A DNA stretch of 14,737 bases from Candidatus Solibacter sp. (GCA_017883345.1 JADGNT010000030.1:1-14737); one strand, 5' to 3'. Shown: positions 7,359 through 13,834, numbered from the stretch's first letter. Numbers and translations are program-made. The notes: generated by a model not told the origin, from the sequence alone.

Positions 7359-8297
7359 CTATTGTCGCAATTCGACAATGTTCTGGCGCATGATTTCCGC
7401 CTGCGGGTAATCCGGATGATATTGCAGGAAGTCCTCCAGCACGCGCGCCGCCTCGCACTTCTGGCCGCGCCTCAAATGGATCTCCGCGAGGAACAGTTGG
7501 GGATGCGAGAAGTGCGCCGGATCGAGCTGGCGCGCGCGCTCCAGATACTTCACGGCGGAATCGAACTGCCCCAGCTCGAAATACGTCATGCCGAGCTGCG
7601 AGTTGGCCAGCGCGTCGTTGGGGCGCGTCAGCGTGGCGTGGACGTTGACCTCCAGGGCTTCATCCAGCTTGTGCACGGTGACCAGCACGCCGCCCAGATT
7701 GACCAGCGGTTCGTACGCCGTGGGGTCCTGCTTCAGCGACTGGCGGAAACGCTGCTCGGCCAGCGGGAAGCGGCGCGTCTGATAGGCGATGGTGCCCAGC
7801 GTGTTCCATGCGTTGGCGAACCGCGGCGCCAGTTCCACGGCGTGTTCCAGGTGTTTCTCGGCGGCTTCCACGTCGCGCTTTTCCAGATCGCGTTGCGCGT
7901 CCACGTAGTCGCGCAGCGCGCGCTCCGGGATGGCGAGTTCGCGCGTCGTGACCGAGTGCCGCCGGCGGTCGCTGGTGGGGTCGAAATCGGCGTCCCTGAG
8001 GGTGATGGTGAGTTGGACGCGGTTGTGCGCATCGGCCAGGCTGGGTCCCACCTCGATGGTCTGGCGCGCGTCGCCGCGTCCGGGCTGGAAAACCGCCAAG
8101 GTATATGTCGCCGCCGCCAGTTTCTTGAAGGTGAAGCGTCCGCTCTCGTCGGTGAAAGTGGAAGTGGTGAAGGGGTGGGTAGCGCCGAACAGCGTCACCG
8201 ACGCACGTCCTTCCGGGCCGATGCGCCCGGAAAGCTCGTAGAGAACCTGCGCGGGTGCGGCGGCCGCGACGAGAATCAGAAGCCAAAAGCGCAGCAC
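7359..8297 (-). CDS. exported protein with carboxypeptidase-regulatory-like domain and TPRs, 312 aa
   Basis: Probably a periplasmic or envelope scaffold; the binding partner cannot be read from sequence. Residues 1-16 form a signal peptide (MLRFWLLILVAAAAPA, cut before Q17). Residues about 21-101 look like a carboxypeptidase-regulatory-like beta-sandwich (SGRIGPEGRASVTLFG, then TDESGRFTFKKLAAATYTL). Residues about 130-303 contain four to five TPR units, for example AWNTLGTIAYQTRRFPLAEQ and LGMTYFELGQFDSAVKYLER. I chose the GTG at 8297 because it puts the signal peptide at the N-terminus; an ATG at 8408 would add about 37 unlikely residues and lies inside a repeat. The stop is 8 nt before hrpB. 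This domain combination is frequent in acidobacteria. Confidence 0.85.
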   Translation of the reverse strand: MLRFWLLILVAAAAPAQVLYELSGRIGPEGRASVTLFGATHPFTTSTFTDESGRFTFKKLAAATYTLAVFQPGRGDARQTIEVGPSLADAHNRVQLTITLRDADFDPTSDRRRHSVTTRELAIPERALRDYVDAQRDLEKRDVEAAEKHLEHAVELAPRFANAWNTLGTIAYQTRRFPLAEQRFRQSLKQDPTAYEPLVNLGGVLVTVHKLDEALEVNVHATLTRPNDALANSQLGMTYFELGQFDSAVKYLERARQLDPAHFSHPQLFLAEIHLRRGQKCEAARVLEDFLQYHPDYPQAEIMRQNIVELRQ

Positions 8298-8306
8298 GGC
8301 AATTCG

Positions 8307-8312
8307 ATTGTA
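8307..8312 (-). promoter_or_regulatory. putative -10 box of the TPR-hrpB operon
   Basis: On the minus strand TACAAT lies 9 nt before the GTG start, with no Shine-Dalgarno between them, the same arrangement as at the SDR gene. No recognisable -35 hexamer was found 16-18 nt upstream. Confidence 0.35.
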
Positions 8313-8355
8313 GCGCCGCGTGCCGCCGCATGGTACACCAGATTGAAGGCAAGCC

Positions 8356-8427
8356 GGGGACAGACAGGGCTGACAGCGAATTTCCGGCAAAGAGCGCCGG
8401 AAATTCATGGCAGTCTTGTCAGTCCCC
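8356..8427. repeat. 72-nt palindromic intergenic repeat
   Basis: The inner stem is perfect: GAATTTCCGGC (8378-8388) pairs with GCCGGAAATTC (8396-8406) around a 7-nt loop. The outer arms begin with GGGGAC (8356-8361) and end with GTCCCC (8422-8427); between them the arms match imperfectly with one indel. It lies between the divergent TPR and DUF2007/VOC genes, 23 nt before the latter's ATG. The outer GGGACAGAC resembles the start of the repeats at 3388 and 4771, but the core is different. Confidence 0.85.
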
Positions 8428-8450
8428 TAAGCCGATTCGGGAGGCACGCG

Positions 8451-9221
8451 ATGAAAGTGAGTGTGGAAGATTTCCGGCGCCAGTACGCCGGCTTGAGCGA
8501 CGAAGCATTGCTCGACGTCGACCGCCAGGACCTGGTGCAAATGGCGCGCGCGTGCTACGACGAAGAACTGGCGCGACGGAAACTGCAAGCCGCGCCGCCC
8601 GCGCCCGCGGTGGCGCAGGCGCCGGAGCCGCATGGCGAAACCGAAGAGTTCGCCGTAGCGGAGACCTATGAGTCCCAGGAGGAGGCCAGACTGGCGCGCG
8701 AGTTACTGCGCGGGGCGGGGATCCGCGCGGGACTGGGAGCCGGCGGCCTGGCGGTGCTCGTGCCGGTGTCCACCCGGGAAGATGCGCGCGAGGTTTTGAA
8801 CGCGCAGCTTTCCGACGAGGCACTGGCGGAAGCGGCCACCGGGGCCAGTTACGTGCGCCACGGCGTGGGCACGGTTCGCCCCTATCTCTATGGCAATGTC
8901 GATTTGATCGAGTTCGTCGAGCAGGTGTTCGGCGCGGTGGAACTGGAGCGCTTCGCATTCGGTCTGAACTGTTTGCACGTGGAGGCCGCCATCGGCGATT
9001 CGGTAGTGGTGCTCGAAGTGGGCGATCCGCCTCCCGCGATTGCCGCCCCCGCGTCGATCTATGTCTACGTGCCCGACGTGGACGCCGCCTACGGCCGCGC
9101 CCTGGAAGCGGGCGCGGAGGAAATCGCGCCGCCGGAAGACAAACTCTACGACGAGCGCGTTGCCGGAGTGAAAGACTCCTTCGGCAACACGTGGTGGATC
9201 GCGACCTATCAAGCGCGGTAA
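8451..9221 (+). CDS. DUF2007-like domain fused to a PhnB-like VOC domain, 256 aa
   Basis: The function is not known. Residues about 5-43 form a short acidic helical segment (YAGLSDEALLDVDRQDLVQM). After an Ala/Pro linker, residues 66-120 resemble the DUF2007 'putative signal transducing' fold (VAETYESQEEARLARELLRG, then LVPVSTREDAREVL). Residues about 140-254 are a vicinal-oxygen-chelate (glyoxalase/bleomycin-resistance) domain of the PhnB-like kind, with RPYLYGNVDLIEFVEQVFGA, HVEAAIGDSVVVLEV and the closing DSFGNTWWIATY. No signal peptide is present, so it is cytoplasmic. The ATG at 8451 has a good Shine-Dalgarno (GGGAGG, 8439-8444, 6-nt spacing). It is convergent with alkB across a large palindrome. 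PhnB-like VOC proteins often lack a proven activity, so I do not assign an enzyme. Confidence 0.85.
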   Translation: MKVSVEDFRRQYAGLSDEALLDVDRQDLVQMARACYDEELARRKLQAAPPAPAVAQAPEPHGETEEFAVAETYESQEEARLARELLRGAGIRAGLGAGGLAVLVPVSTREDAREVLNAQLSDEALAEAATGASYVRHGVGTVRPYLYGNVDLIEFVEQVFGAVELERFAFGLNCLHVEAAIGDSVVVLEVGDPPPAIAAPASIYVYVPDVDAAYGRALEAGAEEIAPPEDKLYDERVAGVKDSFGNTWWIATYQAR

Positions 9222-9253
9222 TCGCCTATCGGGAAGCCGCTTGCTGAGAAGCT

Positions 9254-9362
9254 GTGAAAAAATCATTTATGGCCGCCGATTAACGCAGATAAACGCCGAT
9301 AAGCATCTTGTTTTTATCAGCGTTGATCGGCGTTCATCGGCGGCCATTTGTTTTTTTCTCAC
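9254..9362. terminator. large palindromic repeat, probable bidirectional terminator
   Basis: Arms of 34 nt (9269-9302 and 9314-9347) pair with four mismatches around an 11-nt loop. On each outer side is an A/T run: GAAAAAA at 9256-9262 and TTTTTTT at 9351-9357. A transcript from either strand would therefore form a long hairpin followed by U residues. It lies exactly between the convergent VOC and alkB genes. The arms contain GAT(T/A)AACGC-type units spaced about 10-11 nt, a pattern seen in dispersed intergenic repeats of several bacteria. Confidence 0.8.
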
Positions 9363-9375
9363 GTTCCGACATGCT

Positions 9376-10017
9376 TCACAGCGCCTTGCGAAACGTCAGA
9401 TTGATCCGGCACCGGCCGGTCAGCGGGTGGTCGCCATCCTTCAACGACGCGATGCCATGGTAGGCCAGGCGCGTGGCGCCGCCCCACACCACCACGTCGC
9501 CGCTGGCGAGGAGCATGCGGCGCGGACGATCCTTGCGACTGGCGCCGCCGAACAGAAACACCGCCGGCAGTCCCAGCGACACCGACACGATCGGCGCACG
9601 GTAGTCGCGCTCGTTGCGGTCCTGATGCAGCGTGAGGCGCGCCCCCGGCTGGTAGCGGTTGATCAAACAGGCGTCCGCTTCGAATCCTGGGTACCCCGCT
9701 TCGCGCGCGGCACTCGCCGCCAGTTGGTGGAACGACGGCGGCATCGCGGGCCACGCCATCCGCGTCACCGGGTCGCCCGCGTCATAGCGATATCCCTTGG
9801 CGTCGGACACCCAGCCCGCCTGCCCGCAGTTCGTCATCGCCACCGACATACGGAAGCCGCCGGGCGTCACCATGTGGCGGAACGGCGCGACGGCCACAAT
9901 CTTCGCCAGGTCGTCCATCAGGCGCTGCGCGGACACATTAGCGAACCCGCGCAGCAGCGTGGCCCCCTCGGCGATCGCCTCGCGAGCTGGAGCCTCCTCG
10001 CCGAACAAACTATCCAT
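9376..10017 (-). CDS. alkB: AlkB, Fe(II)/2-oxoglutarate-dependent DNA demethylase, 213 aa
   Basis: Repairs 1-methyladenine, 3-methylcytosine and similar lesions in DNA or RNA by oxidative demethylation. With the start at 10017 the iron ligands are H131, D133 and H187, and the 2-oxoglutarate-binding arginines are R204 and R210, the same numbers as in E. coli AlkB (216 aa), which supports this start. Conserved blocks include MVTPGGFRMSVAMTNCG (49-65), DACLINRYQPGA (115-126), APIVSVSLGLPA (141-152) and LASGDVVVWGG (170-180). An in-frame ATG at 10038 would add seven residues; neither start has a well-spaced Shine-Dalgarno. No ada gene or other adaptive-response gene is next to it. It diverges from the exported protein at 10144. 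Confidence 0.96.
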   Translation of the reverse strand: MDSLFGEEAPAREAIAEGATLLRGFANVSAQRLMDDLAKIVAVAPFRHMVTPGGFRMSVAMTNCGQAGWVSDAKGYRYDAGDPVTRMAWPAMPPSFHQLAASAAREAGYPGFEADACLINRYQPGARLTLHQDRNERDYRAPIVSVSLGLPAVFLFGGASRKDRPRRMLLASGDVVVWGGATRLAYHGIASLKDGDHPLTGRCRINLTFRKAL

Positions 10018-10108
10018 TCCCTGGCCGGCTCTCTTCATAGCGCGTCGTGAGAAATGACACCGCCCGTGTGGTACCCCGCGTGCTCTAACATTCCCAGCAC
10101 TACATGCG

Positions 10109-10143
10109 CTTCCGTTGAAAACGGTAGCCACCGGAAGGAAATC
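10109..10143 (+). promoter_or_regulatory. leader with Shine-Dalgarno and two competing short stems
   Basis: GGAAGGA (10133-10139) is a strong Shine-Dalgarno 4 nt before the ATG at 10144. CTTCCG (10109-10114) is complementary to CGGAAG (10132-10137) and could cover it. CCGTT (10112-10116) can instead pair with AACGG (10120-10124), which would free the site. The stems are only 5-6 bp, so this may be chance. Confidence 0.3.
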
Positions 10144-10602
10144 ATGAGGACAAATTCAACTACTATCATTACCGGAGCCGTCCTGACGACCCTCCTCTTC
10201 GCGTTCTCCGCCATGGCGCGCGACCACAGCACCATGAACGGCACCTGGACGCTGGTGCCCACCAAAAGCGATTTTGCCGGCCAGCCCGTGGTTCAAACCG
10301 GCACCGTGACGATCAACGACCATCAGGGCATCATCACCGTCTCGCGCAGTTTCGTGTATGCCGGCGCCACCGAGACCTTCTTCTATAGCGATATGACCGA
10401 CGCCGACCGCGGCGCCACGATTCGCACCGGCAAAGACCTCAAGAGCAAGACCCGGTGGGATCACGACGTGCTGAAGGTGACCACCACGCAATCCGGCGCG
10501 ATTACTCTCGAAAGCTACACCCTGGCCGCGGATGGCACCATGATGGTCAGCGTGGTGAGGCCGGAGCACAAGCCGATCACCCTCATCTTCGAGCGCAAAT
10601 AG
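10144..10602 (+). CDS. small exported beta-rich protein, 152 aa, unknown function
   Basis: I do not recognise a named family. Residues 1-25 form a signal peptide (ending FSAMA, cut before RD). The mature protein begins STMNGTWTLVPTKSDFAGQP and continues as alternating polar/hydrophobic strands (TVTINDHQGIITVSRSFVYA, LKVTTTQSGAITLESYTL, ITLIFERK), which suggests an extracytoplasmic beta-barrel or lipocalin-like fold. The opening WxLxxxKS(D/K)F pattern recurs in exported acidobacterial proteins, by my recollection. The start is well supported by GGAAGGA and by the signal peptide position. Its stop is 1 nt from the stop of the convergent zinc-ribbon gene, so no separate terminator fits between them. 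Confidence 0.85.
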   Translation: MRTNSTTIITGAVLTTLLFAFSAMARDHSTMNGTWTLVPTKSDFAGQPVVQTGTVTINDHQGIITVSRSFVYAGATETFFYSDMTDADRGATIRTGKDLKSKTRWDHDVLKVTTTQSGAITLESYTLAADGTMMVSVVRPEHKPITLIFERK

Positions 10603-10603
10603 A

Positions 10604-10999
10604 TCAGGCGTTCTCGCCGGGCTCCGCGGCGCCATCCTCGCCAGCGTCTGGAAGGCTGTTATCCGCTTGGAGCAGCTCTTCCATAAGTTCCCTGGCTTCC
10701 GCCTCGCGGTCGCGCGGCACCTGCACGCGGACCCACTTATGGAGAAACCCATCCACGTCCTGGATCAGGGTGGCGATTTGGCCCAGAATGAAGAAGGGAA
10801 TGCCCGCCTCCTCCAGCAATCCCTTGGCGAAGGCAAGCTGGATGCGATCGTTTGTCTCCAGCACCACGACCAGGTCGAGAGTGGGGTCGAACCGATCGAC
10901 TGGCTCCTGGGGAGGGGTTCCGGCTAACAGGGGAACGTGGCAGTCGGAGCATTCGGTGAAACCGTCTCGGTACTCGCAGCGGCATTGCGGACAATACAC
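10604..10999 (-). CDS. zinc-ribbon DUF2007-like protein, 131 aa
   Basis: Small cytoplasmic protein of unknown function. The N-terminus is a zinc-ribbon with CPQC (3-6) and CSDC (17-20), plus C8. Residues about 41-110 resemble DUF2007: DLVVVLETNDRIQLAFAKGL, LEEAGIPFFILG and, near the end, VQVPRDREAEARELMEEL. An acidic, Gly/Ala-rich tail follows. The GTG start at 10999 has a good Shine-Dalgarno (GAGAGGTG a few nt upstream on the minus strand) and places the zinc ribbon at residue 3. The EEP-fold gene lies upstream on the same strand, 112 nt away, so each probably has its own promoter. This is the second DUF2007-like protein in the window. Confidence 0.85.
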   Translation of the reverse strand: MYCPQCRCEYRDGFTECSDCHVPLLAGTPPQEPVDRFDPTLDLVVVLETNDRIQLAFAKGLLEEAGIPFFILGQIATLIQDVDGFLHKWVRVQVPRDREAEARELMEELLQADNSLPDAGEDGAAEPGENA

Positions 11000-11111
11000 G
11001 ATTCACCTCTCGCCCAAGCATACCGCCGCGCGCAGCCGTTTGGAATGCCAAGGTATTCTTTGATTCGGACGCGGCAGGCGCGATTCTTTGACAGCTTCCG
11101 AGGGTGGCGGC

Positions 11112-11852
11112 TCACTTGATTTCCAGGATCATGGCGGAATGATCGGAGACCTTCCGCTCGCGCTCGGCGTGCGAGTAGCGGCAGGCCGTGATGCGCGGCA
11201 GCAGGCTCGGGGTGGCGAAGGCGTGGTCCAGGCGGAAGCCGTTGGCCGGGGCGCCGCCCCTCGGCAGGGAATACCAGGTGTACTCGGTGGCATCGCCGTG
11301 GAAGTGGCGCCACACGTCGGTCCAGCCTAGGGCCGACAGGCGGGCGAAGTGTTCGGCGCACACGAAGGTGGATCCGGCTTCATCCACCAGCGGCGTCCCG
11401 GTGTTGAAGTCGCCAACGAAGAGGAGCGGTTCGGCGATGCGGGCTTCGGCCGCCGCCAGCAGGGCATCCCAGAATCGCGCCTTGGCCGCGCCTTCGGGTT
11501 CCTTGGCGCCGGGAATGGCGGTGAGGATGTGGATCACGCCGAAGCCGAAGCCCTGCTCGGGCAGATCGACATCCAGCCAGCGAACGGCATTTTCGGGCGG
11601 AGCGGTGGAGGGGCGGTCGCAGCGCAGCGGCATTCGCGAAAGCACGCAAATGCCGTTGTCGATGCCGGCGGGACTGCTGGAGGCGATGTGCGGCCATCCA
11701 TTGGCGGCGAAGGCCTGGCAGAGGGCCATGCCGGGTTTGGCGCGGAATTCGGTGAGGGCGATGATATCGGGATTGTGGTCGGCGATCGCGCTGACAATAC
11801 GGACATCGCGCGTACCGCCGCCGTGTTGGATATTCCAAGAGAAAAGTTTCAT
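11112..11852 (-). CDS. endonuclease/exonuclease/phosphatase-fold enzyme, 246 aa
   Basis: A metal-dependent hydrolase of the exonuclease III/DNase I/sphingomyelinase superfamily. The catalytic signatures are in order: WN (N7, in SWNIQ), E35 in ALTEF, H108 in VIHIL, GDFN (147-150, with D148 and N150), LDH (208-210) and the terminal SDH (236-238). There is no signal peptide, so it acts in the cytoplasm. Its length is close to exonuclease III, but the sequence between motifs does not allow me to choose between a DNA-repair nuclease and a phosphodiesterase. No Shine-Dalgarno is obvious before the ATG at 11852. Close location to alkB fits DNA repair but is weak evidence. Confidence 0.88.
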   Translation of the reverse strand: MKLFSWNIQHGGGTRDVRIVSAIADHNPDIIALTEFRAKPGMALCQAFAANGWPHIASSSPAGIDNGICVLSRMPLRCDRPSTAPPENAVRWLDVDLPEQGFGFGVIHILTAIPGAKEPEGAAKARFWDALLAAAEARIAEPLLFVGDFNTGTPLVDEAGSTFVCAEHFARLSALGWTDVWRHFHGDATEYTWYSLPRGGAPANGFRLDHAFATPSLLPRITACRYSHAERERKVSDHSAMILEIK

Positions 11853-11941
11853 GCGCCGTTGGTGGCTGATCCCTGATTACAGCACAGTGAGCGACTCAGC
11901 GCAGGGGGGAGTACGGTGGGAGGAGGGATCTTCCCCTAAAA

Positions 11942-12226
11942 CTATGAGGCCAGCTTGTACCGCTTTACCGCTATGGCATCCTGGCGCACTTGTGCAAGGT
12001 CATAGTTCAACTGGAGACGGAGCCAGAATTCCGGGGTGCTGCCGAAGGCCTTTGCAAGCCGCACTGCCATCTCCGGAGAAATTCCAGCCTTCCCGTTGAC
12101 GAGATTGTTCAGCGCCTGGCGCGTCACTCCGAGGCCTTCAGCGGCTTTGGTGATCGTCAGGCCGAGTGGTTCGATGCACTCGTACCGGACAAGCAGGCCG
12201 GGGTGAGGCGGGTTTTTCATGGGCAT
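11942..12226 (-). CDS. higA: HigA-type antitoxin, XRE helix-turn-helix, 94 aa
   Basis: Neutralises the HigB toxin and represses the operon. It is short, with the typical HigA opening (HPGLLVRYECIEPLGLTITK), a helix-turn-helix at about 24-46 (TKAAEGLGVTRQALNNLVNG) and the family's SPEMAVRLAKAFGSTPEFWL at 50-69. It follows higB by 9 nt. The Shine-Dalgarno AGGAGAG overlaps the higB stop codon and lies about 4 nt before the ATG, so the two are translated from one message. The toxin-before-antitoxin order is normal for higBA. Confidence 0.94.
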   Translation of the reverse strand: MPMKNPPHPGLLVRYECIEPLGLTITKAAEGLGVTRQALNNLVNGKAGISPEMAVRLAKAFGSTPEFWLRLQLNYDLAQVRQDAIAVKRYKLAS

Positions 12227-12235
12227 AATTCTCTC

Positions 12236-12511
12236 CTAATGGTAGTCGATCAGGTCCACATCATGGGCGTTGCCCGCTTCGAATCGGAACGTGATCCGCC
12301 AGTTTCCGCTCATCGTGATGGACCAGGTTCCCTTCTGGTCTCCCTTGAGTTGGTGCAGGCGGTAACCGGGCACGTTGAGTTCTTGCGGCGATTCCGCGGC
12401 ATCCAGGGCCGAGATTGCCAGCGCGACGCGAGGACGGAGTTTCGCAGCGATCCGGCTCGCGTTGCCGTCGAACATCTTCTTCAACCCGGAGTGCCGGAAG
12501 CTCCCGATCAC
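12236..12511 (-). CDS. higB: HigB-type toxin, RelE superfamily, 91 aa
   Basis: HigB toxins cleave mRNA on the ribosome. The product opens MIGSFRHSGLKKMFDGNASR and contains the conserved ELNVPGYRLHQLKGDQKGTW and SITMSGNWRITFRF, ending in VDLIDYH; the length is typical. I chose the GTG at 12511 because it gives the standard HigB N-terminus; an ATG at 12550 would add 13 residues and overlap the -35 box. The GTG lies 6 nt after a -10 box, so translation may begin on a leaderless message. No truncation is seen, so the toxin should be active. Confidence 0.93.
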   Translation of the reverse strand: MIGSFRHSGLKKMFDGNASRIAAKLRPRVALAISALDAAESPQELNVPGYRLHQLKGDQKGTWSITMSGNWRITFRFEAGNAHDVDLIDYH

Positions 12512-12517
12512 AAGTCC

Positions 12518-12546
12518 ATCGTAAAGTGACAAGTGTCGAGTGTCAA
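12518..12546 (-). promoter_or_regulatory. higBA promoter with tandem repeats in the spacer, leaderless type
   Basis: On the minus strand TTGACA (12541-12546) and TACGAT (12518-12523) are separated by exactly 17 nt, and the GTG of higB starts 6 nt further on. On the plus strand the spacer and -35 hold three 7-bp tandem units, AGTGACA, AGTGTCG and AGTGTCA (12525-12545), a likely binding site for HigA autoregulation. The hexamers are near consensus; the operator role is inferred. Confidence 0.75.
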
Positions 12547-12571
12547 GCAAGAGAGCGCCTTGTGTACGCTC

Positions 12572-12928
12572 TCAGAAATCAACCAGCCCGAGGCTTATTT
12601 TTAGCGCAGCATCGACTCTCCGCATATCCCCCACATCAACGGCTCCGAGGCGCTTCAGAAGCCGCCGCTGGTCCACGGAGCGGATCTGGCCAAGCTGAAT
12701 TGCCGACTGCACCAAGAGCCCATTCGCTCTCGCCGGCAATATCGCCACCTCAACAGGATATGGCTTCAGCGAGAGTTTCGAGGTGATTGCCGCTACGATG
12801 GTCACGGGGCTATGCCGATTGCCGATGTCGTTTTGAATGATGACGGCCGGACGCGTCTTTTGGATCTCGTGGCCTCGGGCAGGGTCAAACTCGACCAGGT
12901 AGATGTCGCCTCTTCGCGGCAAGGTCAT
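12572..12928 (-). CDS. mazF: MazF/PemK-family toxin, 118 aa
   Basis: A ribosome-independent endoribonuclease that cuts mRNA at short sequences. Signatures are RRGDIYLVEFDPARGHEIQK at 5-24, KTRPAVII (24-31) with R26 in the catalytic position, PVTIVAAITSK (41-51) with T49/S50 as the hydroxyl partner, and the C-terminal GLLVQSAIQLGQIRSVDQRR. The length is normal and no key residue is missing. Its ATG overlaps the antitoxin stop by 4 nt (ATGA), so production is coupled to the antitoxin. The next gene in the same direction is higB, 60 nt downstream, with its own promoter in between. Confidence 0.95.
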   Translation of the reverse strand: MTLPRRGDIYLVEFDPARGHEIQKTRPAVIIQNDIGNRHSPVTIVAAITSKLSLKPYPVEVAILPARANGLLVQSAIQLGQIRSVDQRRLLKRLGAVDVGDMRRVDAALKISLGLVDF

Positions 12929-13209
12929 GCCTGTTTGGATTTCGCGGGCTTTTTCGTCGTACGGGAATTCTCAAACGTCCGCCACGCTTCTTCCTCAATC
13001 GGGAACCACTCGGCGGCCATCGCCAGATCGCGCTCTGCATTCGCCCCGTAGCCGGCTTTAAGCTGTTCGCGAAGGCTTTGCTTGCCTTGCGTTTCGACGT
13101 AGTGCAAAACCGCTTGGTCGATAAACCGGCTCCGCGTGCCTTTCGTGGTCACCCGGTCGAGTACACTGACGGTCCTTTCCGGGAGAACGATGTTGATGCG
13201 TCTATTCAT
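12925..13209 (-). CDS. mazE: ribbon-helix-helix antitoxin of the mazEF-type module, 94 aa
   Basis: Antitoxin partner of the downstream MazF-like toxin. Residues 3-42 fit a ribbon-helix-helix DNA-binding domain: a strand INIVLPERTV, a helix VSVLDRVT, then TRSRFIDQAVLHYVETQ. The C-terminal half (about 55-80, acidic with EWFPIEEEAWRTFE) probably wraps the toxin, and a Lys-rich tail ends the protein. The ribbon-helix-helix type matches the Gram-positive MazE class, not the AbrB-like E. coli MazE. The stop overlaps the toxin start by 4 nt. It has its own near-consensus promoter, where it probably represses itself. Confidence 0.88.
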   Translation of the reverse strand: MNRRINIVLPERTVSVLDRVTTKGTRSRFIDQAVLHYVETQGKQSLREQLKAGYGANAERDLAMAAEWFPIEEEAWRTFENSRTTKKPAKSKQA

Positions 13210-13219
13210 GGGATTTCAC

Positions 13220-13272
13220 AGGTGCCGGGTGACGACACCTTGAAGCATACACACCGCGAATGTGGATGTCAA
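13220..13272 (-). promoter_or_regulatory. mazEF promoter and leader inverted repeat
   Basis: On the minus strand TTGACA (13267-13272) and TATGCT (13244-13249) are separated by 17 nt. A leader of about 34 nt should follow before the ATG at 13209. Within it, GGTG/CACC elements form short inverted repeats (13228-13231 with 13236-13239, and 13221-13224 with 13236-13239), which could be the antitoxin operator. Confidence 0.7.
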
Positions 13273-13450
13273 ATCGGCGAATGTTCCCGGTGCGCCAGAC
13301 CTAACTCCACCGCCAATATCGCCGCCCGCGGCCTAAGGCCTTCGAGCGCGCCAAGACCCGATCAATGGAAGAGTTGCCCGACTATCCTTAGGTCCGACTC
13401 GGGGCGCTTGCACGGCGGGCGGTGGCGTCTTTGAGCCTTCAACATGCCCG

Positions 13451-13802
13451 TGGTGGAGGCGGGGGGAGTTGAACCCCCGTCCGAAAAAGCCCGCAATGAA
13501 GAGAACTACGTGCGTATCCGGCTCATGATTTTTGACCGCCACCTCTGAACCGGCAAGGGTGATGGAAGCCTAGCCCGATTGGTTCTCAGCCGCCAGCTCC
13601 GGACCGAAGCTCTTGGCCTATCCCGCAAAATGACGCTCACTCACCACCGCGCGGGCTCAGTGGCTGGAGCGGCTACCTAATTACTTAAGCAGCGTATGCA
13701 AACTGCGTATTGGCAGTTATAGTTTCCGATCGTTTTACGGGAGCTCGGAACCCGGCACGCCTCCCCACCACGATTCAATCCCGTCGAATCCGTTGCGCCC
13801 CC
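13451..13802 (-). ncRNA. ssrA: transfer-messenger RNA (tmRNA)
   Basis: Rescues stalled ribosomes together with SmpB and tags the incomplete protein for degradation. On the minus strand the gene begins GGGGGCGCAACGGATTCGACGG, the usual tmRNA start, and ends in a tRNA-like T arm (GGGGGTTCAACTCCCCC), then CGCCTCC, discriminator A and an encoded CCA (13451-13453). GGGGGCG at the 5' end pairs with CGCCTCC over 7 bp, with one G-U pair. An internal reading frame encodes the tag ANTQFAYAA. The length of 352 nt is typical of one-piece tmRNA. The 3' end points towards the toxin-antitoxin block. Confidence 0.97.
13685..13714 (-). other. tmRNA tag reading frame, ANTQFAYAA
   Basis: The resume codon GCC (13712-13714) is followed by AAT, ACG, CAG, TTT, GCA, TAC, GCT, GCT and the stop TAA (13685-13687). 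The tag starts with AN and ends in a small hydrophobic YAA tail, in line with known tags recognised by ClpXP-like proteases. Confidence 0.93.
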
Positions 13803-13834
13803 ACATGGTTGCGTCTGGCAGGTACTACACCCCC

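Noticed and set aside
7362..8450. Plus-strand upstream extension of the DUF2007/VOC frame
   Set aside because: It runs antisense to the TPR gene and through a palindromic repeat; the ATG at 8451 has a good Shine-Dalgarno.
11870..11941. Terminator after higA
   Set aside because: Only 4-bp stems such as TGAG/CTCA were visible, with no T-run.
13451..13480. Attachment-site duplication of the tmRNA 3' end
   Set aside because: No second copy of the GGAGGCGGGGGG stretch was found elsewhere in the window, and no integrase gene is present.
13333..13542. Minus-strand open frame across the 3' end of ssrA
   Set aside because: It overlaps the tRNA-like end of tmRNA and has no domain.
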